A stretch of 50,629 bases of DNA from Desulfobulbaceae bacterium (GCA_024763055.1 JANTGH010000008.1:1-50629); one strand, 5' to 3'. Numbered from the stretch's first letter, positions 16,195-24,504 are shown. The notes: generated by a model not told the origin, from the sequence alone. Made by a program: numbers and translations.

Positions 16195-17655
16195 CTAATT
16201 CTCAATTCCCGCCAAGCAGAGATATTTCATTTCCAGATACTCATCTATTCCGTACCTTGATCCTTCCCGACCAATACCCGACTCCTTGATGCCGCCAAAC
16301 GGAGCCGATTCTGTGGACATAATACCGGTGTTTATACCGACCATTCCATATTCAAGCTGCTCAGCCACACGCCAGACTCTTCCCACATCACGGCTGTAAA
16401 AATAGGAGGCCAGACCGTAGGGGGTGTCGTTGGCCAGAGCCACGGCCTCCTCTTCTGTTGTAAAGGAAAACAGAGGCGCCACAGGGCCAAAGGTTTCCTC
16501 TCGGGCAATACGCATATCAGAGGTCACATCGAGCAAAATGGTGGGCTCGAAAAAAAACCCGGAATTTCCGACCCGTTTTCCCCCGCATCCGATGCGAGCA
16601 CCTTTATCAAGCGCGTCCTGAATCTGCTCTTCTACCTTGGAAACCGCATTCAGGTCAATAAGGGGTCCCTGGTTCACACCTTTATCAAACCCGTTACCCA
16701 CCTTCAGCCGGGCCTGGACTTCTTCTATCAACTTATCGGCAAAGAGATCATACACTCCCTGCTGAACAAGAAACCTGTTGGCACAGACGCAGGTCTGACC
16801 GGAATTTCGATACTTGGAGGCAATGGCCCCTTCTACAGCCGCATCAAGATCTGCGTCATCAAAAACAAGAAAGGGCGCATGACCACCGAGTTCGAGAGAG
16901 ATTTTTTTCACTGTACCTGCACACTGCCGCATCAACATCTTGCCGACCTCGGTCGATCCGGTAAAACTGAGTTTGCGTACAACCGGATTGGTGGTCAGCT
17001 CGCCGCCTATTTCAGCGGCAGGACCGGTAAGCACGTTAAAAACCCCGACCGGCATCCCGGCCTCATTTGCAAGTTCAGCAAGGGCCAGGGCCGAAAACGG
17101 GGTCTGAGCCGCCGGCTTTATCACGACCGGACAGCCTGCCGCAAGGGCTGGTGCCGCCTTTCGGGTAATCATCGCCGAGGGGAAATTCCACGGCGTAATA
17201 GCCGCGCAGACACCGACGGGCTGCTTAATGACGATAATGCGCTTGCCGGATTGTGCCATGGGAATGGTATCTCCATACACCCGCTTAGCCTCTTCAGCAA
17301 ACCATTCGACAAAAGCGGCCCCGTACAACACTTCGCCGAGGGACTCAGCCAGAGGTTTTCCCTGTTCGGCGGTCATAATCACAGCCAGATCATTCTGATA
17401 TTCTACAATCAAATCATACCAGCGCCGGATAATCCGGGCCCGCTCATGGGCTGTCATGGCTCGCCACTTTGGCCAGGCAGTACCAGCGGCGTCTATTGCC
17501 AGGGCGGTTTCTTTTCGTCCAAGAGAAGGCACGGTGCCGATCAACTCTCCGGTCGCGGGATTATGCACATTCAAAGTTGCTCCCGAGGGAGAGGAAAGCC
17601 AGTTGCCGCCTATGAAACATTGCTGCCGAAATAGCTGAGAATTTTTCAAATCCAT
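16195..17655 (-). CDS. gabD: NAD(P)-dependent succinate-semialdehyde dehydrogenase
   Basis: A 486-residue aldehyde dehydrogenase. The catalytic Cys is in NSGQTCVCANR and the general-base Glu in LELGGHAPF; the cofactor region includes AAITPWNFPSAM and SFTGSTEVGK. The second Cys two residues after the catalytic one (TCVC) and the overall pattern fit the GabD succinate-semialdehyde dehydrogenase branch. It oxidises succinate semialdehyde to succinate. The ATG at 17655 has AAGGAG 7 nt upstream, clearly better than the longer reading from 17706. No GABA transaminase or transporter lies beside it. An 8-bp inverted repeat lies in its leader. Confidence 0.87.
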   Translation of the reverse strand: MDLKNSQLFRQQCFIGGNWLSSPSGATLNVHNPATGELIGTVPSLGRKETALAIDAAGTAWPKWRAMTAHERARIIRRWYDLIVEYQNDLAVIMTAEQGKPLAESLGEVLYGAAFVEWFAEEAKRVYGDTIPMAQSGKRIIVIKQPVGVCAAITPWNFPSAMITRKAAPALAAGCPVVIKPAAQTPFSALALAELANEAGMPVGVFNVLTGPAAEIGGELTTNPVVRKLSFTGSTEVGKMLMRQCAGTVKKISLELGGHAPFLVFDDADLDAAVEGAIASKYRNSGQTCVCANRFLVQQGVYDLFADKLIEEVQARLKVGNGFDKGVNQGPLIDLNAVSKVEEQIQDALDKGARIGCGGKRVGNSGFFFEPTILLDVTSDMRIAREETFGPVAPLFSFTTEEEAVALANDTPYGLASYFYSRDVGRVWRVAEQLEYGMVGINTGIMSTESAPFGGIKESGIGREGSRYGIDEYLEMKYLCLAGIEN

Positions 17656-17683
17656 AATAACTCCTTTATATCGCTCACTCATC

Positions 17684-17724
17684 CTGCACAGGACATACGG
17701 TAGCAAAAGCGCATCACTGTGCAG
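17684..17724. promoter_or_regulatory. 8-bp inverted repeat upstream of gabD
   Basis: CTGCACAG (17684-17691) and CTGTGCAG (17717-17724) are perfect inverted repeats separated by 25 nt, in the divergent spacer between gabD (minus) and the PilZ gene (plus). They could be half-sites for a regulator or the stem of a leader hairpin. The sequence does not distinguish these. Confidence 0.3.
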
Positions 17725-17809
17725 ATTCGTTCTTTTTTTATTTATGAATTCCCCTGAATGTGATAGAAAGAGAGTGTTCTTAACCTTTCCCTCTCAACAC
17801 TGGTAAAGT

Positions 17810-18253
17810 ATGATTACTGAGCTGAGACGATCAAAACGAATAACCGACTATCTCCCCATTCTGGTATCCGCAAAAAAAGGTGACACCGGCGCTCTTCTTG
17901 CAGGGCCTTTTTCCGGCCGCATAATAGATATCTCTGAATATGGAGCCTGCCTGCTCATGTCCCAGGTTATGAAAGATACCTACCATGTCTTTCATTCAAC
18001 TCGTGAAGATGATACCAGGATACTGCAGCTCACCATCAATGTCCCTCCCGATAACATTCCCTTTTCCATCACCGCCCATCCGATATGGCTGGACCTTTTT
18101 CGTCAGGATCAGATACGGGCCTTTAAAATGGGTATAGAATTCATAGCCAGCCCGGAAGGCGAGCTGATGAAACAATTGCAGAAGGCCATGAAGATCCAGC
18201 AGCGAAAACGAGGGAACTGGTGGACATCCCATATGCTTACCGGAAGCGCGTAG
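17810..18253 (+). CDS. PilZ-domain protein (c-di-GMP receptor candidate)
   Basis: 147 residues, a single small soluble domain. The two PilZ c-di-GMP contact motifs are present: RRSKR (RxxxR type) at residues 6-10, and DISEYGACLLM (D/NxSxxG type) near 44. FKMGIEF near the end of the barrel is also typical. It should bind cyclic di-GMP and pass the signal to an unknown partner. The ribosome site is weak. It ends 11 nt from the convergently transcribed cyclase gene, with no terminator between them. Confidence 0.8.
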   Translation: MITELRRSKRITDYLPILVSAKKGDTGALLAGPFSGRIIDISEYGACLLMSQVMKDTYHVFHSTREDDTRILQLTINVPPDNIPFSITAHPIWLDLFRQDQIRAFKMGIEFIASPEGELMKQLQKAMKIQQRKRGNWWTSHMLTGSA

Positions 18254-18263
18254 CGCCTTTGTG

Positions 18264-19793
18264 TCACACGCTGAAAACCTTTACCCTCTGTTCCACTCCC
18301 CGAAGCAAAAGATTACCCACATCTTCCGTTGGGATATCGCCGCAAACGGCCTCACGAACCGGTGCCGTCACATAGATTCGGCATTGTGAAGATTCTGCGG
18401 CAAGACGTTGCGCTATATTGACCGGAGTGCCGATCACGGTATAATCAAGACGTCTGTTTGAGCCGACATTTCCAATATACATCCGACCACTGGTCACGGC
18501 TATTCCGAGATCAACGGTTTGAAAATTCTCTACATGCTCTGCCCAACGGCTCCGTAATGCCTCAAAACGCTCCCGCAGAAGGAGAGCTGTCCGCACAGCC
18601 GCCCGGCTGGCATTTTCAAGTTGAACAGGAGCCCCAAACACGGCAAGAACAGCATCCCCCATGAACTTATCCACTGTGCCACTATGCTGGAAAATGGTAT
18701 CAGTAAAAACCTGGAAAAATTCATTGAGAAACATACGCAGATCTGAAAGCTCAAGGTGCTGAACAAGACTTGTAAAATTGCGAATATCGGCAAAGAGTAC
18801 CGTAGCCTTTTTAATCTCTCCAAGGCCCATGATATTTGCATCACCGGCCAGCAGAATTTCGGCAACTTCGGGTGCCACATACTGCTCAAACAGGGTTCGC
18901 ATTCGGGTAGTCTTTTTTGCCATTTCCAGCGAGCGGACATTTTCAAGGGCCAGGGCCGCCTGTCCGCAAATAATGCCAAGCATCTCCTTGTCCGACTCTG
19001 AAAAAAAAACATCCTCGGCAGTCCTGCTGATATTGAGAACCCCAAGAATATCTCCCCGGACAATAAGAGGAAAAGAAATGGCCGAGGTAATTTCCGTTCG
19101 CTTCAGCAGGGGAGCAAAGATAGACTCTTCCTGAGTATCACGATTTAAAATAACCGGTTTCCCCTGTTGAAAGACCCAACCGGCTATCTGATCACCGGGC
19201 CGGATACGAATAGATCGGGCAAGTTCCCGGTCCATACCTCTGGCAGCGGCTATACGCAGGCAAGCCTCTTCAGCATCAAAAAGCATCACGGAAACATGCC
19301 CTGCACCGGTCTGCCGGACTACCTCGTCAAGCAGACCGGCAAGCACCTCATCTTCAGTGGTAGATGAGAGCAACTGTTCGCCGAGGCTGTAGAGAGGCAG
19401 CAAGGTGTGTAAACGCTCATTTTCCCGGCGGAGCAAAGCTGCATCCATGGCCCTGGATACCTGATACTTCAACTGGTCGACTTCAAACGGCAGTTCAACC
19501 AGACCGCTTATGCCTGCTTCCATGGCCCGTCGCAAAAGCCCATTATCCACTGTACCGGCAAGAAGCAGCCCGGAAATAACAGGACACTGCCTGCGCAGAT
19601 CATGAAAAAGCGTACAACCGTCATGTCCGTTTACCTCTTCGGCGATGAGTACCAGAGTAACGGCATGCTTTCTGCAGAGTACTTCTCCATCAGCAACAGT
19701 CGTGCACTGATAAATCTCATATTCTTCAAACAACCGACAAATCTTGCCGGAAGATGATGTATTTTCCGCAAACAGCAGGATCGATTTATGCAT
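18264..19793 (-). CDS. Class III adenylate/guanylate cyclase with pseudo-receiver and GAF domains
   Basis: About 509 residues in three parts. Residues 3-115 have a response-regulator receiver fold, but the phosphoacceptor strand reads LVLIAEEVNGHDG, with Ala in place of Asp, and the conserved Lys-Pro reads Leu-Pro, so it should not be phosphorylated normally. Residues about 140-285 form a GAF domain. Residues 330-509 form a class III cyclase domain with metal-binding Asp336 (VLFADIRNFTSL) and Asp380 (DKFMGDAVLAVFG), and NIAQRLA further on. Catalytic residues look intact; cAMP is the likely product, cGMP not excluded. The ATG at 19793 is chosen because the receiver starts there. Confidence 0.85.
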   Translation of the reverse strand: MHKSILLFAENTSSSGKICRLFEEYEIYQCTTVADGEVLCRKHAVTLVLIAEEVNGHDGCTLFHDLRRQCPVISGLLLAGTVDNGLLRRAMEAGISGLVELPFEVDQLKYQVSRAMDAALLRRENERLHTLLPLYSLGEQLLSSTTEDEVLAGLLDEVVRQTGAGHVSVMLFDAEEACLRIAAARGMDRELARSIRIRPGDQIAGWVFQQGKPVILNRDTQEESIFAPLLKRTEITSAISFPLIVRGDILGVLNISRTAEDVFFSESDKEMLGIICGQAALALENVRSLEMAKKTTRMRTLFEQYVAPEVAEILLAGDANIMGLGEIKKATVLFADIRNFTSLVQHLELSDLRMFLNEFFQVFTDTIFQHSGTVDKFMGDAVLAVFGAPVQLENASRAAVRTALLLRERFEALRSRWAEHVENFQTVDLGIAVTSGRMYIGNVGSNRRLDYTVIGTPVNIAQRLAAESSQCRIYVTAPVREAVCGDIPTEDVGNLLLRGVEQRVKVFSV

Positions 19794-19937
19794 AATTTTC
19801 TTTAAGCCGACATGGCCGTGTTCGTTGTTCCCGAGACTTTTTAAATGAACAAAAAACACGATTGTACGATGCAGTTACCTTACCATCATGGCTATCGCAA
19901 GGCAAGGAATAGACAGCAAAAAAGCAACACCATTCCC

Positions 19938-19966
19938 TTGACGAAAGAGTAAATCCAGTCAATAAT
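19938..19966 (+). promoter_or_regulatory. Sigma70-type promoter of rarA
   Basis: TTGACG (19938-19943) and AATAAT (19961-19966) each match five of six consensus bases, with the ideal 17-nt spacer. Transcription would begin near 19973, about six bases before the rarA ATG, leaving almost no leader and no Shine-Dalgarno site. Confidence 0.6.
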
Positions 19967-19978
19967 AGAAACGAACTT

Positions 19979-21316
19979 ATGAAAAAATATTATCAGTATA
20001 ATGCACCCCTTGCCGAACGGATGCGGCCAAAAACTCTGGATCTTTTCGTCGGCCAGAGACATCTCACGGGAAAGGGCCGCTTGCTCAGCAGTCTGCTTGC
20101 TAAGGGAAAAATCCCATCACTGCTGCTCTGGGGACCACCGGGATCAGGTAAAACAACCCTGGCGACGATTCTGGCAAACACTCTGTCTGTCGATTTTATC
20201 TTTTTCTCTGCTGTTCTCTCCGGAGTCAAGGATATAAGGCGTATTGTTGCCGAAACTGAAAATAAAGACGACAACGTAAAGAAACAAACCATTCTCTTTG
20301 TCGATGAGATCCACCGTTTCAACAAAGGGCAGCAGGATGCCTTCCTGCCCCACGTTGAAAGCGGCCTGTTGACCCTGATCGGCGCGACGACCGAAAACCC
20401 TTCCTTTCACGTTATCGCACCCCTGCTCTCCCGCGCCCAGGTACTGATCCTTCAGCCACTAACCGGTGAGGATATCAAAATCATTGTCAAGAGGGCACTT
20501 ATCGATACAGAGCATGGCCTGGGTAAGCTTGGTCTCAGCGCTGAAGCTGAAGCACTGGAAGCTCTGGCCACGCTTGCCGATGGTGACTGCCGAAGAGCGC
20601 TGAACTGCCTGGAAACAGCAGCTGCCCTCATTTCTGCATCCGCTGATCAACAGGTAATCTCCCTGTCGCTTATTCGTGAGGCCGCTCAACAACAAAACCT
20701 GCGCTACGACAGCCAGGGCGAAGAACATTACAACCTTATTTCCGCGCTGCATAAGAGTATGCGCGACAGTGACCCGGATGGGGCCGCTTATTGGCTACGG
20801 CGGATGTTGAAAAGTGGAGAAAATCCCCTCTATATTGCCCGTCGCCTGATCCGCTTTGCCAGTGAAGATGTCGGCAATGCCGATCCACAGGGTCTGCAGG
20901 TGGCCCTTAACTGCCGGAACGCTTTTCACATGCTTGGATCGCCGGAAGGAGAACTGGCCCTCCTGCAGGCGGTCACTTATCTGGCTACCGCCCCCAAAAG
21001 CAATGCCCTCTATGTCGCTGAGAAAAAAATAGATAGAGATATCAAGGCAACAGGATCTTTGCCGGTACCCATGCATCTGCGTAACGCGCCTACCGGCCTG
21101 ATGAAAAAAATCGGCTACGGCAAGGGGTACCAATATGCTCATGATCAAAAAAATGGCCTTGTCGACCAGGAACACCTGCCGGAAAAACTTTCCGGAACAA
21201 CCTATTATGATCCCACTAATCGGGGCTTTGAAGCCGTTATCCGTGATCGCCTGATCAAATGGCGCAAACTATTACAACAAAGAGCAAAAAGCCATGCAAC
21301 ACCAACAAAAAAATAA
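19979..21316 (+). CDS. rarA: Replication-associated recombination protein A (RarA/MgsA)
   Basis: A 445-residue AAA+ ATPase of the clamp-loader-like RarA/WRNIP1 family. Walker A is WGPPGSGKTT (51-60) and Walker B ILFVDEIHRFNKGQQD (105-120), followed by GATTENPSF, a RarA hallmark, and SRAQV as sensor region. The C-terminal part, containing DVGNADPQ and YLATAPKSN, is the tetramerisation domain. It acts at stalled replication forks. A strong promoter lies directly upstream and the mRNA may be nearly leaderless. Its 3' end overlaps the next gene by 23 nt, so the two are probably co-transcribed. Confidence 0.93.
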   Translation: MKKYYQYNAPLAERMRPKTLDLFVGQRHLTGKGRLLSSLLAKGKIPSLLLWGPPGSGKTTLATILANTLSVDFIFFSAVLSGVKDIRRIVAETENKDDNVKKQTILFVDEIHRFNKGQQDAFLPHVESGLLTLIGATTENPSFHVIAPLLSRAQVLILQPLTGEDIKIIVKRALIDTEHGLGKLGLSAEAEALEALATLADGDCRRALNCLETAAALISASADQQVISLSLIREAAQQQNLRYDSQGEEHYNLISALHKSMRDSDPDGAAYWLRRMLKSGENPLYIARRLIRFASEDVGNADPQGLQVALNCRNAFHMLGSPEGELALLQAVTYLATAPKSNALYVAEKKIDRDIKATGSLPVPMHLRNAPTGLMKKIGYGKGYQYAHDQKNGLVDQEHLPEKLSGTTYYDPTNRGFEAVIRDRLIKWRKLLQQRAKSHATPTKK

Positions 21317-22910
21317 CCTGATTTTTTTTATTATTTTCTTGTTCCTTATTCCTGTCCTGACAGCACCGACCTGCAGCCAGGCGGCAAACAAACTGCTCGT
21401 TATGTACAGTAATGATGTCCGCGGAGAGCTTGAAGCCTGCGGCTGAAGCAGCAGTCAACTGGGCGGGCTGTCCAGAAAAGCATACCAGCTTCAACAATAT
21501 TCTGAAAAAAAACATCGTCCCACCCTTATCTTAGACAGCGGGGCGTGCTTTTTTAAACATCCGACTATTGCAAAGAATCAGCAGGCGGCGGCGACACGTA
21601 CCGCACAGGGAATTGCCGAGGCAATGGGCGTCATGCACACCCGGGCTGTGGGTATTTCCCCCTATGATCTTGCCGGCGGACCCGATCTTCTCCGCCGGCT
21701 GTCTCAAAAAAACAACCTGACCCTTCTTTCCATGAACCTTTACCCCGAACATGGGGCAGCTCCCCTGTTCCGTCCTTATCTACTGACCCGGATCGGTGGC
21801 ATGAACGTTGCCATTCTCGGCTTGACAGGAAGTTTTATTAATAAACAAATGAACAAGGGATTCCATATACTGCCCTGGCAGGAAATCCTGCCGGATATAC
21901 TTGGAACAGTCGAAAAAAAGGCTGATATGGTTATTCTGCTCTCCAGTGCTGCGAGGAGGACCAACGAGGAAATTGCCCGAAAATTTAAAAACATAAATAT
22001 CATATTTCAATCCGGACAGGGCAATGGCAATCAGGCCCCCGTTAACATCAATAATACCCTCATTTGCCGGACGGCAAGCCGGGGAAAATATTTAGGCGTT
22101 TTACATATCAACTGGAATCGTTCAAAAACCTGGGGTGAAAACATTCCTGACCAACTGAAAAAAGAGCAAAATCGTCTTGACCGGATAAACTGGCAGATCG
22201 GGCGAATGCAGAAACGACATCCAGCAAGTAAACTTGAGAGTAACAGCCAATTTCAACGGCTCATCAAGGAAAAAAACAAAGTAGAACAAGGTCTCAACCA
22301 GCTAAGACAACAGCAGACCAACAGCAAGAAGCCCTGTCGTTATACAAACAGTTTTATCGCCATGAAAACATCACTTCCCGAAGATAAAACCATCAAAGCC
22401 ATTGTTGATAAGACCAGGCGTGAAGTTAATCAGATCAATAGAAAAATGCAAAGGGAGCGAAAAAAAAGAAGAGAAACGCAGCGGCAAACAACGACCGGGC
22501 AGGTATTTTCCGTGCCACTGCAGGAAATGGCCGGCAGTCAGACCTGCCAGGAATGCCATCAGGCTCAGGTCGCTTTTTACCTGCAGACCGACCATGCCCG
22601 GGCCTGGCAAACCCTGGTTGCAAGAGACCAACAGTATAATCCGGAATGCCTCCCCTGTCATGTGACCCTGCCTCTTTATAATGGCAAGCGTATTCATGAT
22701 GCAAGATTATTGACCTCTATCCCGCCGCAACTCCATAACGTCGGCTGCGAGGCCTGCCACGGACCGGCGCGCAACCATTTGCACGATCCGGACATTATAC
22801 AACCAGACAAGCCTGTGGAAATCACCTGCCGCGGGTGTCATACAAAAGAGCGTGATAAAAATTTTATTTTCTCGGAAAAAATCCTCAAGATACGATGCCC
22901 GGCAGGTTGA
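21294..22910 (+). CDS. UshA-like / tetraheme cytochrome c fusion with in-frame UGA (putative selenoprotein)
   Basis: Read through the TGA at 21444-21446, the gene gives 538 residues. Residues 1-30 are a Sec-type signal peptide. SNDVRGELEACG follows, then residue 51 is the TGA, then SSSQLGGLSRK. Relatives in this UshA-like branch have Cys in a Cys-Gly-Cys motif at this point, so the codon probably encodes selenocysteine. A metallophosphatase-like fold continues to about residue 265, with the usual metal His replaced by Arg. A coiled coil spans about 285-395, and four CxxCH heme sites lie at 418, 452, 485 and 512. Expected location is the periplasm. The start overlaps rarA by 23 nt. A nonsense mutation is the alternative, but everything downstream is intact. 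Confidence 0.8.
21446..21491 (+). promoter_or_regulatory. Candidate bacterial SECIS hairpin after the in-frame UGA
   Basis: Just after the TGA, CTGG (21459-21462) and CCAG (21472-21475) form an upper stem. Its 9-nt loop begins with G, and the loop starts 16 nt after the UGA, inside the usual window for bacterial SECIS elements. AAGC (21446-21449) can pair with GCTT (21488-21491) as a lower stem. The stems are short and other foldings of the G-rich stretch exist (for instance CAGC at 21449 with GCTG at 21467), so this is a candidate only. Confidence 0.4.
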
Positions 22911-22948
22911 ACACCTGTTTTCACAAGCCGGTAAATTAAAGGGATACT

Positions 22949-23197
22949 CTGAAAAATTAGGCTTTTCGTTAGTCGTGTTGCTTACCTACACAACGGGTGG
23001 TGCAGCTCGAAGTCTGCGCTTATCTGACTGCCTGACGAGATCAGATAAGCGCAGACTTCGAGGCATGCAAAAATAATTACCACAGACCGAATATTCCAGG
23101 ATAAAATTTTGAGCAAATGAGATAAGCAAGTCTGCAAGACTTCGGGAGATTGGGTGAGGTAAGCGAGGAACACAAGACCCCGAAAACAATTTTTCAA
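22949..23197. repeat. ~250-bp nested imperfect palindrome (MITE-like non-coding element)
   Basis: The outer arms are imperfectly complementary over about 40 bp. TGAAAAATT and TTTTCG are shared at the ends, then GTGTTGCTTACCT (22975-22987) matches AGGTAAGC-gagg-AACAC (23157-23173) with a 4-nt insertion. Inside lies a perfect 22-bp hairpin, plus a third, inverted copy of its arm with an insertion (about 23119-23146). No protein is supported here. It fills most of the 410-nt space between the cytochrome gene and ppaC, the rest being plain sequence and a terminator. A non-autonomous mobile element or a structured RNA would both fit. Confidence 0.55.
23006..23062. repeat. Perfect 22-bp inverted repeat with 13-nt loop
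   Basis: Bases 23006-23027 are the exact reverse complement of 23041-23062; the loop is CTGCCTGACGAGA. The stem is the core of the larger palindrome. No T-run follows on either strand, so it is not a standard intrinsic terminator, though a hairpin this strong could stabilise the 3' end of the upstream mRNA. Confidence 0.85.
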
Positions 23198-23258
23198 GGT
23201 GACCTAAAGAGAAAACGAGACGGCCAGACGCCGGGAACCCATAAGGTGAATTGAAAAT

Positions 23259-23297
23259 AAAAAAAAGGACGGCCCAAAGGACCGTCCTTTTTTATTT
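23259..23297. terminator. Bidirectional intrinsic terminator of ppaC
   Basis: GGACGGCCC (23267-23275) pairs with GGACCGTCC (23279-23287) with one mismatch around an AAA loop. Eight A precede it and six T follow, so it works on both strands. It lies 24 nt past the ppaC stop and also blocks read-through from the cytochrome gene. Confidence 0.9.
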
Positions 23298-23320
23298 AAC
23301 TATGCGAGGACCGCAGAAAA

Positions 23321-24244
23321 TTAACAACCGAAAGCCTTCTGCATCGCCGGAACAGTCTGTTTTTTACGGCTCATCATGCCGGGAATCCACATGGAGGTGC
23401 CATCCAACTTGGTGTCAAAAGCACCTTCAACGATGGATGGGTCATCAGAAACAACGACCAGATCAGTGCCCTCTTTTACAACATCGGTAAGCATCAGGAG
23501 GATGGTGTGATGTCCGCCCTCAGCCTTCTGCTCTTTCATGGCATTCAGCAGATCATCACGGATAGCGGCAACCTGATCAAGTGTTGCCAGCTCAAGCTGA
23601 CCACAGCCGACCTTATTGCCATTCATATCAAAATCTTTATAATCACGGTTGAGCAGATCCCTTGCAGGCACACCGTCAACAGAGCTTTTGGCTTTGAGCA
23701 TGTCCATAAACAGCTCATCAGTATCACTCACGCCGGCAATTTCTTTCAATTCCGCCACGGCTTTTTTGTCTTCATCGGTGCAGGTGGGCGACTTGAAGTT
23801 TACAGTATCACTTAAGATGGCAGCCAGCATCAATCCTGCAACCTTGGCATCAACGGCAACACCTTCAATATCATAAAGCTGTTTGAGGATGGTGCCGGTA
23901 CAGCCAACGGGTTTGAGACAGCAAAAAATAGGATTATTGGTTGTCACATCACCCATTTTATGATGATCAACTATGGCAACCACATTATTGGCATCCAGAT
24001 TGTCAGGGGCCTGAAGCAGATCATTATGGTCAACCAGAGCAATTGTTTTACCGGTGGCATCGGTCATGATTTCCGGGGCGGCAAAACCGAAACGTTCCAG
24101 GACCGTAGCGGTCTCAGGATTCATTTCTCCCTGCCTCGATGGAATTGCATCTTCCCCCTGGGCCTTCAGCAATTCGGCATAGGCAATAGCGGCGGTTACA
24201 GAATCAGTATCCGGATTTTTGTGGCCAGTTACATAAACAGACAT
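23321..24244 (-). CDS. ppaC: Manganese-dependent inorganic pyrophosphatase (family II)
   Basis: 307 residues, the standard family II length, DHH superfamily. The metal-site motifs are GHKNPDTDS (7-15), DHND (72-75), the DHH motif VDHHK (92-96) and SDTVNFKSPT (145-154). The C-terminal domain has the substrate-binding SRKKQ motif near residue 294. It hydrolyses pyrophosphate in the cytoplasm with Mn2+ or Co2+. No CBS/DRTGG regulatory insert is present. The start has an excellent AAGGAGGAG site. A candidate promoter lies at 24343-24371, and the terminator follows the stop, so it is a single-gene unit. Confidence 0.96.
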   Translation of the reverse strand: MSVYVTGHKNPDTDSVTAAIAYAELLKAQGEDAIPSRQGEMNPETATVLERFGFAAPEIMTDATGKTIALVDHNDLLQAPDNLDANNVVAIVDHHKMGDVTTNNPIFCCLKPVGCTGTILKQLYDIEGVAVDAKVAGLMLAAILSDTVNFKSPTCTDEDKKAVAELKEIAGVSDTDELFMDMLKAKSSVDGVPARDLLNRDYKDFDMNGNKVGCGQLELATLDQVAAIRDDLLNAMKEQKAEGGHHTILLMLTDVVKEGTDLVVVSDDPSIVEGAFDTKLDGTSMWIPGMMSRKKQTVPAMQKAFGC

Positions 24245-24342
24245 TAGTTACTCCTCCTTAAATCGGTTTTAATAGACTGCAATCGATGCAGTCATCCATT
24301 CAACAGTAATTCGGGAAGCCCTATATTGAGTAAAACTGAAAA

Positions 24343-24371
24343 ACTTTAGCTCGTTCCTCAAAGAGCGTCAA
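24343..24371 (-). promoter_or_regulatory. Candidate promoter of ppaC
   Basis: On the minus strand, TTGACG (24366-24371) and TAAAGT (24343-24348) are separated by 17 nt, giving a leader of about 90 nt before the ppaC ATG. The -35 matches five of six bases, the -10 fewer. Half of this gene-free stretch (24245-24556) is this leader and promoter; the rest holds the repeats and the -10 element listed next. Confidence 0.45.
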
Positions 24372-24390
24372 GAAGAAAAAGATTAGAACT

Positions 24391-24425
24391 CTGTTAAGAT
24401 AAGTTAGCCTTAACAACCTGTTAAG
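24391..24425. promoter_or_regulatory. Triple TGTTAAG operator-like array
   Basis: TGTTAAG occurs at 24392-24398 and 24419-24425 and inverted at 24409-24415. The last two form a perfect 7-bp palindrome with a 3-nt spacer. The array lies about 20-55 nt upstream of the ppaC -35 and about 70 nt upstream of the next plus-strand -10, a place suited to an activator or a divergent repressor. The regulator is not known. Confidence 0.35.
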
Positions 24426-24495
24426 AAGGAATGATTATTTATTGACTGTAAAGAGGAAAAATGCTTATTTTTCTTTTTCCATTCCCGCCGCTTTC

Positions 24496-24504
24496 TGCTA
24501 TATT
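24496..24504 (+). promoter_or_regulatory. Extended -10 element before the anchored hypothetical gene
   Basis: TGC followed by TATATT (24499-24504) fits the extended -10 pattern; no clear -35 is present. Transcription would start near 24511, about 46 nt before the ATG at 24557. Confidence 0.3.

Noticed and set aside
21294-21446. Pseudogene by nonsense mutation at 21444
   Set aside because: The frame continues without any other stop for 487 codons, the hemes and signal peptide are intact, and the TGA falls exactly at a motif cysteine. Selenocysteine explains this better, though it is not proven.
22852-23076. Short frame running from the cytochrome gene end into the palindrome
   Set aside because: It overlaps the last heme region in another frame and then reads through an inverted repeat; no domain, no conserved pattern.
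22911-23320. tRNA or selC gene in the gene-free stretch next to the putative selenoprotein
   Set aside because: No T-loop sequence, acceptor stem or CCA end was found; the visible structure is a long palindrome and a terminator.
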